Origin: Microbacterium sp. SA39
Lineage (GTDB): Bacteria; Actinomycetota; Actinomycetes; Actinomycetales; Microbacteriaceae
Length of the DNA stretch: 64,000 nucleotides
Assembly: GCF_000967865.1 (NCBI RefSeq)
Contig: NZ_JXRU01000032.1
Location: forward strand, 62,001-126,000
Reading direction: 5' to 3'
The notes beneath the pieces were generated by a model. That model searched no databases and had not been told where the DNA came from. It worked only from the letters and a program-made list of their open reading frames with translations. This document shows, in pieces, positions 35,669-44,158 of the stretch. Both the position numbers and the translations under genes were made by a program. Every line of letters starts with the position of its first letter. The stretch's first letter is position 1.

Positions 35669-35718
35669 GAGCCGTCCGGCCGATCCTCTTCGTGGGGGTC
35701 GGTCCGGGCGGCTCTTTC
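35669..35718. terminator. Large hairpin after chvE, shared with the convergent DUF222/HNH gene
   Basis: GAGCCGTCCGGCCGA (35669-35683) pairs with TCGGTCCGGGCGGCTC (35699-35714), with a 15-nt loop and one bulge, and is followed by TTTC. It lies 28 nt after the chvE stop and 40 bp from the end of the convergent gene. Confidence 0.6.
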
Positions 35719-35757
35719 GCGTGTGGGGGACGTTCTGACACAGGGGAGGCCGGGCGA

Positions 35758-37074
35758 TCAGAATGGCGCTGCACTCGTGCCGGCATCCGTGAAGGTGACA
35801 GTGTTCTGCGCCGGGGGCTGGTCGATGTACGTGCGGCCCAGCGGGCTGGTCCATTCGAGCACCCCGCCCGGACGCTGCTCGACATGCCAGGGCGAGTGGT
35901 GCTTCAGCATGTGATGTCGTCGACAGAATGCCGCGAGGTTCTCGTGCGACGTGGCTCCGCCCGTCGAGGCGGCGACGTTGTGGTCGATGTCGCACTTGCG
36001 CGCGGCGAGACCGCAGGTGGGGAAACGGCAGCGTTGATCGCGTGCCCTGAGATGTCGTCGCAGCTGTTCGCCGGGACGGTAGCGGTCGACCGAGAGTACG
36101 GCGCCGTTGGTCGGATGCGTGAAGACGCGATCCCATCCCGGTACGGATCCGGCGAAGAAGCGAGCGGTGCCGATGTCTATCGGCATCTCGCCATCGAGTT
36201 CGGCGGGAGGCGAATGGCATTCGTCCGCAGTCCCGTCCTGGCCGTCCCGCAGCGACGACGCCGGCACCGTCACCTCGACCCGAGCCTGAATCGCATCGAG
36301 CAGTCCGTCTTCGGTGTCGTGCGCGAGCGGGCTGCCGGTGAGCACGAGGTCGGCCATCAGGTCCGCGCGCAGCTGGTCGACCGTGCGCTCATCGCGCACA
36401 GCGCCGGACTCCTTCGCAGCCCTGCCGTTCTCCTCTTTGAGAGCGTGCGCCATCTGTGAGAGCCGATCGAACATGCCGTGCACGATTGCCGCCGGACCGT
36501 GCATGCCGATCTCGGCCATGCCGTCGTCGCCCTCCTTCATCCACACCCGCCGCTTCTCACGGGCGTCGCGATGCCGCTCGGTCACGGAGCGCTTCTGGTA
36601 CTTCTCCGCGATCCGCCGGGCGATGCGGCGCAGACGGTTCGGCGACTCGACGGCTGCGGCCTCGAGTGCCTCCGCGGCGTAGGCCGCGCGATCCGCCTCG
36701 TCGTCCAGATGAGCGCCTGCGTCGACGATCACGCGCGAATGGGCGGCGCTGATGCGTCCCGCGCCCTGCGCGTGCCAGACCGAGGGGAAGCGGTCGACCA
36801 CCCACGACGCGTCGGACATGCGCCGCTCCACGGTGCGGTCGCTCACGCGTTGGATGGTGCCGATCTCGGCAGCGACCGAACGGATCGTCATTTCCCCGCC
36901 ATCCGGGTGGCCCGCCTCCTGGGCGATGTCGACCGCAAGCCGTCCGGCCATAGCAAGAAGCCCGTCGCGCGCCGCCTGCATGCTGCTCAGCGTCGCCTCG
37001 GCCGCGGCCAGCGACTCGACCAGATCGGCGAGCATCGCCATCTGGGAGTCCGTGGCATCGACCATCGCTTCCAT
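35758..37074 (-). CDS. DUF222 / HNH endonuclease domain protein (13E12-repeat-like family)
   Basis: 438 aa. Residues about 25-320 are DUF222 (RTVERRMSDASWVVDRFPSV, AGRISAAHSRVIVDAG, RYRPGEQLRRHLRARDQRC); the C-terminus is an HNH nuclease: CRFPTCGLAARKCDIDHN with two Cys and the catalytic Asp/His, then GGATSHENLAAFCRRHHMLK. Such genes are often multi-copy in actinobacteria and are known from the mycobacterial 13E12 repeats. Their target is unclear. An SOS-box-like palindrome lies 30 bp before the start. Flanked by a shared terminator on the 3' side. Confidence 0.9.
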   Translation of the reverse strand: MEAMVDATDSQMAMLADLVESLAAAEATLSSMQAARDGLLAMAGRLAVDIAQEAGHPDGGEMTIRSVAAEIGTIQRVSDRTVERRMSDASWVVDRFPSVWHAQGAGRISAAHSRVIVDAGAHLDDEADRAAYAAEALEAAAVESPNRLRRIARRIAEKYQKRSVTERHRDAREKRRVWMKEGDDGMAEIGMHGPAAIVHGMFDRLSQMAHALKEENGRAAKESGAVRDERTVDQLRADLMADLVLTGSPLAHDTEDGLLDAIQARVEVTVPASSLRDGQDGTADECHSPPAELDGEMPIDIGTARFFAGSVPGWDRVFTHPTNGAVLSVDRYRPGEQLRRHLRARDQRCRFPTCGLAARKCDIDHNVAASTGGATSHENLAAFCRRHHMLKHHSPWHVEQRPGGVLEWTSPLGRTYIDQPPAQNTVTFTDAGTSAAPF

Positions 37075-37103
37075 GACTTCAGTACATCAGCAACCACCTA
37101 CAT

Positions 37104-37119
37104 TCGAAGATATGTTCGT
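37104..37119. promoter_or_regulatory. SOS-box-like palindrome TCGAAGATATGTTCGT
   Basis: Compared with the actinobacterial LexA site TCGAACnnnnGTTCGA it matches 10 of 12 fixed positions. It is centred about 37 bp before the ATG of the DUF222/HNH gene. Binding by LexA is inferred from the match alone. Confidence 0.6.
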
Positions 37120-37143
37120 CCTCGAGTCAGGATGCGTGCGGCG

Positions 37144-38055
37144 CTAGTCCCAGATCGGGTCGTCGGGGTCTGGGGAGTCCGTCCCGTCGGCGTCGGTCAT
37201 GATGCGCGCCTCATCGATCCATGACGTGAGCTGACCGTCGTGAAGCATATGCGGTCGCGGCGTGCCGAGAAGATCGGGGGTCGTCACGATGTCCAGCGGC
37301 TCCTCGCTCGCGAAGATGACGACGTTGTTGAGCGGTCCTTCCTCGTCGGTCGGGTCGGCGTCGAGAACGACGGCGACGTGGTCGAACACCGTGCTCAGAG
37401 TGGCCGCCTGTCGCCGCGAATACTCGAACGGATGCCCATCGAGCAGGTTGACTGCCACGACGCCGTCGGCGGCCGAGCGCGCGGCGACCCGGCGGTAGAA
37501 CTCCTGACTGGCAACACGGTGTCGGATGACGGCGGCATCCCAGAGATCGACGACTGTGAAGCGCGCATCCACCCAATCCGTGTCGACCGCGGTGGCGTCC
37601 GTCGCTCCAGCGCCGAGCGCGGGGGAAGGGGTTCGCCCCTCGCCAGGAAGCTCCGCGTCTGCGACTGCGCGCGCATCGCCGAAGATGACTCGCAGGTCGG
37701 CGCCCGCGGCAAGAGGCAGCGCGGCGATCACGGCGGCATAGAGAGCGGGCTCGAACTCGACCACGAGTTGCGGCGACCCGGCACGGGTGGCCTCGACGTA
37801 GCGGGCCAGCGTGAGTGCTCCGGCCCCGAGATGCACGGTGAACAGCGGCTCACCGGGCTCGGCCGCGGCATCGATCGCTCGGGCGATGTGCTGGATGTAG
37901 GCGTATTCGAGTTCGGTGGGCTCGGTCATCGAGACGACGGACTGCGGAATCCCATCGACGCTGAGCTCGTAGCGACCTGGTCGCCTCTTCGACTCCACCA
38001 GCTTCGCCTTGCGATTGTCGAGCGAGAGCGAGAACACCCGGCGATTCCTTGGCAC
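37144..38055 (-). CDS. Spermidine synthase-like methyltransferase-fold protein
   Basis: 303 aa. Residues about 90-200 form a Rossmann-like aminopropyltransferase core: TVHLGAGALTLARYVEA (motif I), LVVEFEPALYAAV (acidic strand end), RVIFGDARAV and FTVVDLWDAAVI. Actinobacterial proteins of this type are annotated as spermidine synthase, but the N-terminal tetramerisation strand region is short and no polyamine gene is nearby, so the substrate is doubtful. The GTG start follows TAAGAT (+ strand 38062-38067) at 6 nt. Divergent from the ABC-F gene. Confidence 0.8.
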   Translation of the reverse strand: MPRNRRVFSLSLDNRKAKLVESKRRPGRYELSVDGIPQSVVSMTEPTELEYAYIQHIARAIDAAAEPGEPLFTVHLGAGALTLARYVEATRAGSPQLVVEFEPALYAAVIAALPLAAGADLRVIFGDARAVADAELPGEGRTPSPALGAGATDATAVDTDWVDARFTVVDLWDAAVIRHRVASQEFYRRVAARSAADGVVAVNLLDGHPFEYSRRQAATLSTVFDHVAVVLDADPTDEEGPLNNVVIFASEEPLDIVTTPDLLGTPRPHMLHDGQLTSWIDEARIMTDADGTDSPDPDDPIWD

Positions 38056-38125
38056 CCGTCGATCTTAGGTCGCGCGAGACCGGTCGGAGATCGCGCCCAC
38101 CGCACGCGACTACCCTGGAGAGGAC

Positions 38126-39937
38126 ATGGCACATCTTCTCGGGGCCGAAGGCCTCCACCTCGAATACCCGACCCGCGTCGTCTTCGACTCCGTCACCCTC
38201 GGAATCGAGGAGGGCGACAGGATCGGCATCGTCGGCCGCAACGGCGACGGCAAATCCAGCCTCCTCGGCATGCTCGCGGGCACCAAGCAGCCGAACGCCG
38301 GCCGCGTGACCGTGCGCGGCGGCATCCGCATCGGCGTCCTCGACCAGGCCGACACGCTCGCCGACGACGTCACGATCAGCCAGGCCGTGGTCGGCGACAC
38401 CCCCGAGTACGAGTGGGCCGGGGACTCCCGGGTGCGCGACGTGATCGAGGGACTCCTGAAGGACCTGCCGTGGGATGCCGAGATCGGCTCGCTCAGCGGT
38501 GGTCAGCGCCGCCGGGTCTCGCTCGCGAAGCTCCTCGCCGGAGACTGGGACGTCGTCGCGCTCGACGAGCCCACCAACCATCTCGATGTCGAGGCGATCA
38601 CCTGGCTCGCCGGACACCTCAAGCGGCGCTGGAACGCGAACTCCGGCGCCCTGATGGTCGTGACCCACGATCGCTGGTTCCTCGACGAGATCTGCACCGA
38701 GACGTGGGAGGTGCACGACCGCATCGTCGAGCCCTTCGAGGGCGGATACGCCGCGTACATCCTGCAGCGCGTCGAGCGCGACCGCATGAACGCGACGATG
38801 GAGGCGAAGCGGCAGAACCTCGCGAAGAAGGAGCTCGCCTGGCTTCGTCGCGGCGCGCCTGCGCGCACGGCCAAGCCCAAGTTCCGCATCGACGCCGCGA
38901 ACGATCTCATCGCCGACGTGCCGGAGATCCGCGACAAGGTCTCGCTGCAGTCCCTCGCGGTCTCCCGGCTCGGCAAGGACGTCGTCGATCTGCTCGACGT
39001 CGGCGTGACCTACCCCCGGACGGACGGCGGCACGCGCGAAGTGCTGCGCGACATCGAGTGGCGCATCGCGCCGGGGGAGCGCACCGGCATCCTCGGGGTG
39101 AACGGCGCGGGCAAGTCCACGCTCCTCGGCCTCATCGCCGGCACCGTCGAGCCGACCGTCGGGCAGGTGAAGCGCGGCAAGACCGTGGTCGTCAAGACGC
39201 TCACCCAGCGCCTCGATGAACTCGAAGACGTGCGGCATGAACCCGTGCGCGTGATCATCTCGCGGCTGCGCACCTCGTACACGCTCGGCGCCGGCTCCAA
39301 GGCGCAGGACCTCACGCCCGGTCAGCTGCTCGAACGCCTCGGCTTCGACTCCGCGCAGCTCTCCACGCCCGTCAAGGACCTCTCCGGAGGCCAGCAGCGC
39401 CGGCTGCAGCTGCTCCTCGTGCTGCTCGACCAGCCGAACGTGCTGATCCTCGACGAGCCCACCAACGACCTCGACACGGACATGCTCGCCGCGATCGAGG
39501 ATCTGCTCGACTCCTGGTCGGGCACGCTCCTGGTCGTCAGTCACGACCGGTACTTCCTGGAGCGGGTCACCGATCAGCAGTACGCGGTCCTCGACGGCCA
39601 CCTCCGCCACCTTCCCGGCGGCGTCGACGAGTACCTGCGTCTTCGTCAGCTGCAGGATGCCGCGCCGAGCAAGTCGCAGACCGCGACGAACACCGCGAAG
39701 AAGGCATCCGCCCTCGACGGGGCAGCACTCCGCACGGCGCAGAAGGAGGTCGCCTCCCTCGAGCGCCGCATCCAGAAGCTCACGCAGCAGATCAACAAGG
39801 CGAAGAACGCGCTCGCCGAGCACGACCAGTCCGACTATGCCGGGATCGCCGACGAGATGAAGGCGATCGGCGACACCCAGGCCGAGATCGAGGAGCTGGA
39901 ACTGCGCTGGTTCGAGCTCACCGAGCAGCTGGACTGA
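38126..39937 (+). CDS. ABC-F family ATP-binding protein (Uup/EttA-like)
   Basis: 603 aa soluble protein with two ABC domains and no membrane part. Walker A GRNGDGKSSLLGML and [14 protein letters not shown]; signatures LSGGQRRRVSLAKL and LSGGQQRRLQLLLV; Walker B with VVALDEPTNHLD and VLILDEPTNDLD. The inter-domain linker carries the P-site tRNA interaction region of ABC-F proteins, and the C-terminus (about 530-603) is a coiled coil (VASLERRIQKLTQQINKAKN). ABC-F proteins act on the ribosome E site; some give antibiotic resistance. GGAGAGG precedes the ATG. Confidence 0.92.
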   Translation: MAHLLGAEGLHLEYPTRVVFDSVTLGIEEGDRIGIVGRNGDGKSSLLGMLAGTKQPNAGRVTVRGGIRIGVLDQADTLADDVTISQAVVGDTPEYEWAGDSRVRDVIEGLLKDLPWDAEIGSLSGGQRRRVSLAKLLAGDWDVVALDEPTNHLDVEAITWLAGHLKRRWNANSGALMVVTHDRWFLDEICTETWEVHDRIVEPFEGGYAAYILQRVERDRMNATMEAKRQNLAKKELAWLRRGAPARTAKPKFRIDAANDLIADVPEIRDKVSLQSLAVSRLGKDVVDLLDVGVTYPRTDGGTREVLRDIEWRIAPGERTGILGVNGAGKSTLLGLIAGTVEPTVGQVKRGKTVVVKTLTQRLDELEDVRHEPVRVIISRLRTSYTLGAGSKAQDLTPGQLLERLGFDSAQLSTPVKDLSGGQQRRLQLLLVLLDQPNVLILDEPTNDLDTDMLAAIEDLLDSWSGTLLVVSHDRYFLERVTDQQYAVLDGHLRHLPGGVDEYLRLRQLQDAAPSKSQTATNTAKKASALDGAALRTAQKEVASLERRIQKLTQQINKAKNALAEHDQSDYAGIADEMKAIGDTQAEIEELELRWFELTEQLD

Positions 39938-39955
39938 CCGATAAGGAATATCCTT

Positions 39956-39974
39956 CTCCCACCGGCGTTGGGAG
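39956..39974 (+). promoter_or_regulatory. Hairpin that includes the Shine-Dalgarno of the antiporter gene
   Basis: CTCCCA (39956-39961) pairs with TGGGAG (39969-39974) around a 7-nt loop. The 3' arm holds GGGAG, the only Shine-Dalgarno-like sequence before the start codons at 39975 and 39981. Just upstream, AAGGAATATCCTT forms a second small inverted repeat. Confidence 0.4.
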
Positions 39975-41744
39975 ATGGAGATGGAAGGCCTCGAAGTAAC
40001 CGTCCTGCTCGGACTCACGATTCTTGTCGGAACCCTGATCGCACCGCGCGTGCGCCTCGCCCTGCCCCTCGTGCTCGTCATCTTCGGTCTGCTGCTCGGC
40101 TTCGTGCCGGAGCTCCGCGAAGTGCAGCTGCCGCCCGAGATGGTGCTGCTGCTGTTCCTGCCGGTGATCCTGTTCTGGGAGAGCCTCACGACGTCGCTGC
40201 GGTCGATCCGCCGCGACTTCCGGTACATCCTGCCGATGAGCACGCTGCTCGTCGTGGCATCCGCGTTCGCTGTGGCCGGCATCGCCGTGCTCTTCGGGAT
40301 GCCGTGGGAGATCGCCCTGATCCTCGGGGCAGCAGTCGCCCCGCCGGATGCCACAGCCGTCGCGGCCCTCGGCCGTCTGCTGCCTCGCCGCTCCTTCATG
40401 AAGCTGAAGGCGGAGAGTCTCACCAACGACGGCACGGCGCTGGTGCTCTACGCGATCGCTGTCTCGCTGGCGCTCGGCGGCCAGATCACCCCGTGGTCGG
40501 TCACCTGGGACGTGCTCGTGTCGTACGTCGGCGGGGTCGCGGCCGGAGCCGCCATCGCCGCGCTCGGCTACCTGCTCCTGAGCCGTTCCTCCTCGACGAT
40601 CGTCATCAACGTCACGCTGCTGCTCATCCCGTTCTCGGCCTTCCTCGTCGCCGAGATCGTGCATGCCTCGGGTGTGCTCGCGGTCGTCGTCGCGGGACTG
40701 ATCGTGGCATACATCTCGCCGCGCGTGACGACGGCGTCGTCACGGAGGCAGGCGGATGCCGCGTGGCCGTTCGGTGTATTCCTGCTCAACGGAGCCCTGT
40801 TCGTCCTGATCGGGCTCGAGGTGCAGTACGTCGCCCACGAGATCTCCGCCGCCGCGATCGGGCGGCTGCTGCTCATCACGCTCGCCGTCTGGGCCACCCT
40901 CCTCGTCGTGCGATACCTCTTCCAGCTCTTCAACGCACTCTTCCAGGGGCGTCCGACGTCGCCCCTGCCGCGCGGCGTGCGGTCGCGTGCTCGAGCGGTC
41001 TCCACGGTCGCGGGCATGCGCGGTGCGGTCTCGCTCGCCATCGCCCTCTCCGTACCGGCATCCATCAGCGACGGCGGTGCCGTCTCGGGTCGGGATGAGA
41101 TCGTCTTCATCACCGCCGGCGTCATTCTCCTCAGCCTGCTCGTGCAGGCGCCGCTCCTGCCGATGATCGTGCGCTGGGCGAAGTTCCCGGCCGACCATGC
41201 CGAGGACGAGGAGTACGAGCTCGCCGAGCGGGCGATCTCGGGTGCGGCGCTCGCGGCGCTCGACGACCTCGCCGCCGAGCACGGCGTCGGTCAGGAGGTG
41301 CGCGACCGAGTGCGCGCCGAGGGATACCAGATGCTGGAGTTCGAGAACGCCCGATCCCTGGCGCGCGAGCAGGCGCTGGTGGATGCCGAGGCCGACGCGC
41401 TCGACGACCTCCTCGATGAGCCCGACCCGCTCGGGATCGGGGGAGTCGACACGACTCCCGATCCGACGCCGATCGCGACGGGCCCGACGGGAGGGACGGA
41501 TGCCGTCGACGGCACGGTCCTGCAGATCATCGCGACCTCGGCGGACGTCGACCTCGCCCAGCGCTCACCGCTGATCCGGCACGAGGAGCACACGCGACTC
41601 AAGCTCGCGCTCATCGACCGCAAGCGCGAGGTGCTGCTCGGGCTCCGCGGCGCGGGCACTGTCGACGACATGGTCGTCCGCCGCATCTCCGCCCGGCTCG
41701 ACCTCGAGCAGGTGCGCCTCCAGGGCATCGAAGAGTTCGACTGA
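39975..41744 (+). CDS. Na+/H+ antiporter, CPA1 (NhaP/NhaK) family
   Basis: 589 aa from ATG 39975 or 587 aa from ATG 39981; the second has the better Shine-Dalgarno spacing (GGGAG then 6 nt). About twelve membrane helices occupy residues 5-400: LGAAVAPPDATAVAALGRLL has the ion-binding Asp of CPA1 and LTNDGTALVLYAIAV the ND motif. The remaining 190 residues are a cytoplasmic, acidic tail. It exchanges Na+ (or K+) for protons for pH and salt balance. It ends 4 bp from the convergent alpha-galactosidase gene. Confidence 0.9.
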   Translation: MEMEGLEVTVLLGLTILVGTLIAPRVRLALPLVLVIFGLLLGFVPELREVQLPPEMVLLLFLPVILFWESLTTSLRSIRRDFRYILPMSTLLVVASAFAVAGIAVLFGMPWEIALILGAAVAPPDATAVAALGRLLPRRSFMKLKAESLTNDGTALVLYAIAVSLALGGQITPWSVTWDVLVSYVGGVAAGAAIAALGYLLLSRSSSTIVINVTLLLIPFSAFLVAEIVHASGVLAVVVAGLIVAYISPRVTTASSRRQADAAWPFGVFLLNGALFVLIGLEVQYVAHEISAAAIGRLLLITLAVWATLLVVRYLFQLFNALFQGRPTSPLPRGVRSRARAVSTVAGMRGAVSLAIALSVPASISDGGAVSGRDEIVFITAGVILLSLLVQAPLLPMIVRWAKFPADHAEDEEYELAERAISGAALAALDDLAAEHGVGQEVRDRVRAEGYQMLEFENARSLAREQALVDAEADALDDLLDEPDPLGIGGVDTTPDPTPIATGPTGGTDAVDGTVLQIIATSADVDLAQRSPLIRHEEHTRLKLALIDRKREVLLGLRGAGTVDDMVVRRISARLDLEQVRLQGIEEFD

Positions 41745-41748
41745 AACC

Positions 41749-43863
41749 TCAGACCTTCCGCAGCCGAAGGATCCGAGCGCTCTCCGTCAGGGGCCCGCTG
41801 TCGATGCGGAGCGTCGACGTGTCCGCGTCCCAGTCATGGAGCCACGCGGCGAGGCCCGTCGGGAAGATCGTCTCCACGGACACCTCGTCCCCGCGCAGTG
41901 ACGGCACCGTCAGCTCGGCACTCGACGCGTTCCTGTTCCAGACGAAGACGAGCACCTCGTCGTCGGTCTCGGTCGCAAGGGCCACGGTCGCGGCGTCCCA
42001 GGCAGGAAGCCCCAACGGCCAGGAGGGAAGCGCCGCGGTGTGGTGCCGGATGAGCTCGGGATAGAGCGCCGTCGCCTCGCGGACGAGGGAGCGCTGGCCG
42101 TCATCGAGTCGATCGAGATTTCCTGAGAGATAGAGGCGGCCGGAAAGGCCGGTGACCAGGGTGAACGCGATCTGCTCATCGGTCCATTCCGACTGCGGGT
42201 AGGCCCAGTTGCCGGCCATCTCCGGCGGCATCGTCATCGGAGCGCTGGCCGCGATCGCGGGGTAGAGCCGGTAGTCCTGCTGGTCCGACGTGGACTGCAG
42301 GTCGTAGCGCGCGAGAGTCGCGGCATCCATCCGCTGGGCGCCCGACGAACAGGCCTCGATGACGATCTCCGGGTAGCGCGCGCGCAGGTCCTCGACCCAG
42401 GCGAGCAGTGCACGCGTGTGCTCGAGGAGCGCGCGTCCGGGACTCTTGACCGCATCGCCGGGGCCGGCACCCGGTGTCACGTTGTAGTCCCACTTGAAGT
42501 AGCCCGCCCCGTACTCCTCGACGAGGCGCGCGAACACGCCGTCGAGGTGTTCCCGGGCGGCGCTGCTGCGCAGATCGAGGAAGTAGCGGTCGTGTTCGAC
42601 GATGCGCACGCCATCACGGTGCATGAACGCGTCCTCGGGGAGCGTGCTCGCGACGGGGGAGCGGACGCCGATGACTTCGGGTTCGACCCATAGCCCCGGG
42701 ACCATACCGGAAGCCCGGATGTGGTCGAGGAGGCTCTTGAGCCCGAGCGGGCGGAATCGCACGTTCGACGGCTCCCAGGCGCCCACGCTCGGCCACCAGT
42801 CGCCGTCGTCGTCGTACCAACCGGCATCTATGCAGAAGTACTCGGCTCCCACGGATGCCGCGGCGTCGATGAGCGGGAGCAGTCGCTCGGTCGTCGGGTC
42901 GCCCATCAGCGCGTTCATGTAGTCGTTGAAGACCAGGCCCCGATGGCGGGGGGACGCGCTCAGCAGATGCGAGTGCCTGCGGTGCGTCGTGAGTGCGGAT
43001 GCCGCACCGTCCAGACCGTTCTCCGCGGCCGCCACCGTCACCGGGACCGTGGTGAACTCGTCGCCGGGCTCGAGCCAGAGCGACCAGGCGTGGTCGATGT
43101 CGGTCGGACCGAGGAGGGCGAGCGCGAGCGCCTCGCGCTCATCGAAGAGCGTGTCCACCTCCCACCGCCACGGGCCGTTGTTCTCCACCTCCCACGCGAG
43201 CGCGCGCCCCGACTCGCGGTTCACGAGAGCGGCGGTGGGAAGGAACTCGCCGGTCGGCCAGGTCGAGTGTCCGGCCCGGGCGATCGTGCCCCGGGCGAAA
43301 TGACCGTGCACGGGGGCGTTGATGTCAGCGAGACCTGCGGATCCGGAGAGAGCGGTGGGGAACCACCGGCTCTCGGCGCACCATTCGCTCTGCGCGCTCC
43401 ACAGGTCCACCTCGGCGATCGATCCGAGGTGGGACGTCAGGCCGATGAGCGTGGCGCTCGTCACCTGCTGGATGCAGAGTCGTGCGGCGCCCGTGTGCGT
43501 GACGGTGGTAGTGATCCGGTACGCGTCCGCGTCTCCGAAGCGAGAGATCCGGGTCCGCGTGCGGAGCCCGGTCTTCTCGTCCTCCTGATCGATGATGAGC
43601 CGGGCGCCCCTCTCGTCTTCCGCGAACTCGTGGGAGACGTGCCGCAGACGGTCGCCCACTGTCGTGCGAAGGGCCCGGGTGTTGTTCAGCCCGCGGCCCT
43701 CGCCGAGGACGAGGAGTTCAACAATGCCCGGCCGAGCGCGCTGCGTTGCACGCCGGGGTTCTGCGGCGTCGACGGCAGCCGCGAAGGACACCATCACGGG
43801 CAGGTCCTCGGAGGCGGTCACGCGCAGAGGGAACGCGGCGCCGCCCCAGGTGAAATCGATCAT
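41749..43863 (-). CDS. Alpha-galactosidase, glycoside hydrolase family 36
   Basis: 704 aa, the usual GH36 length. N-terminal beta-sandwich, then the TIM barrel with CIDAGWYDDDGDWWPSVGAW, SGMVPGLWVEPEVIG and FKWDYNVTPG, whose Asp is the nucleophile; the acid/base Asp is in LQSTSDQQDYR. C-terminal beta domain. No signal peptide, so it acts on imported melibiose, raffinose or related alpha-galactosides. Divergent from a CUT1 importer with which it likely shares regulation by the LacI protein at 47299. Start ATG 43863 follows GGAGGA. Confidence 0.93.
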   Translation of the reverse strand: MIDFTWGGAAFPLRVTASEDLPVMVSFAAAVDAAEPRRATQRARPGIVELLVLGEGRGLNNTRALRTTVGDRLRHVSHEFAEDERGARLIIDQEDEKTGLRTRTRISRFGDADAYRITTTVTHTGAARLCIQQVTSATLIGLTSHLGSIAEVDLWSAQSEWCAESRWFPTALSGSAGLADINAPVHGHFARGTIARAGHSTWPTGEFLPTAALVNRESGRALAWEVENNGPWRWEVDTLFDEREALALALLGPTDIDHAWSLWLEPGDEFTTVPVTVAAAENGLDGAASALTTHRRHSHLLSASPRHRGLVFNDYMNALMGDPTTERLLPLIDAAASVGAEYFCIDAGWYDDDGDWWPSVGAWEPSNVRFRPLGLKSLLDHIRASGMVPGLWVEPEVIGVRSPVASTLPEDAFMHRDGVRIVEHDRYFLDLRSSAAREHLDGVFARLVEEYGAGYFKWDYNVTPGAGPGDAVKSPGRALLEHTRALLAWVEDLRARYPEIVIEACSSGAQRMDAATLARYDLQSTSDQQDYRLYPAIAASAPMTMPPEMAGNWAYPQSEWTDEQIAFTLVTGLSGRLYLSGNLDRLDDGQRSLVREATALYPELIRHHTAALPSWPLGLPAWDAATVALATETDDEVLVFVWNRNASSAELTVPSLRGDEVSVETIFPTGLAAWLHDWDADTSTLRIDSGPLTESARILRLRKV

Positions 43864-44158
43864 GGGTGTGAGTGTCCTCCGGGAAGATGGCCGTCACCTG
43901 TGTCATGTGACTAACGCTTATCATTTCGATGCCGGCGTGACTCGTCAACCCTCACGGGAATACTGGTGCCACTGCGGTTCACCCAAAAAAACGGCTGACC
44001 TGGAGTTAAGTCGAACTAACGGAGGTCCCGTTCGAGCCGATCGCGAATCGGAGCACGTAACACGCCTTGACGTCGACCGTTGCGTCACACTAGGAATAAC
44101 AAAGGTTCATCATCGAACCGGCACGATTTTCAACGAAGAAATCAGAGAGGGACGCGCA
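43864..44158. promoter_or_regulatory. Divergent regulatory region between alpha-galactosidase and its importer
   Basis: A 295-bp gap without a gene. Leftward promoter: TTGACG (+ strand 43943-43948) and TGATAA (43918-43923), 19 bp apart. Rightward promoter: TTGACG (44067-44072) and TAGGAA (44091-44096), 18 bp apart. Between them lie a run of seven A (43985-43991), unusual in this GC-rich DNA, and a LacI-type palindrome (44006-44019). The importer leader is about 55 nt. Confidence 0.6.
44006..44019. promoter_or_regulatory. Candidate LacI-type operator TTAAGTCGAACTAA
   Basis: A 14-bp palindrome with central CG, symmetric at 10 of 14 positions. It sits between the two divergent promoters, where the LacI regulator at 47299 could control both. 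Confidence 0.45.

Noticed and set aside
36478..37224. 248-codon plus-strand frame opposite the DUF222/HNH gene
   Set aside because: Shadow composition with no domain; the minus-strand gene carries a full HNH motif.
43985..43991. Run of seven A in the alpha-galactosidase/importer gap as a terminator tail
   Set aside because: No stable hairpin precedes it on either strand and it lies between two divergent promoters.
43592..44158. Longer N-terminus of the alpha-galactoside binding protein
   Set aside because: The extension lies inside the divergent alpha-galactosidase gene and its promoters; only ATG 44159 gives a lipoprotein signal peptide.
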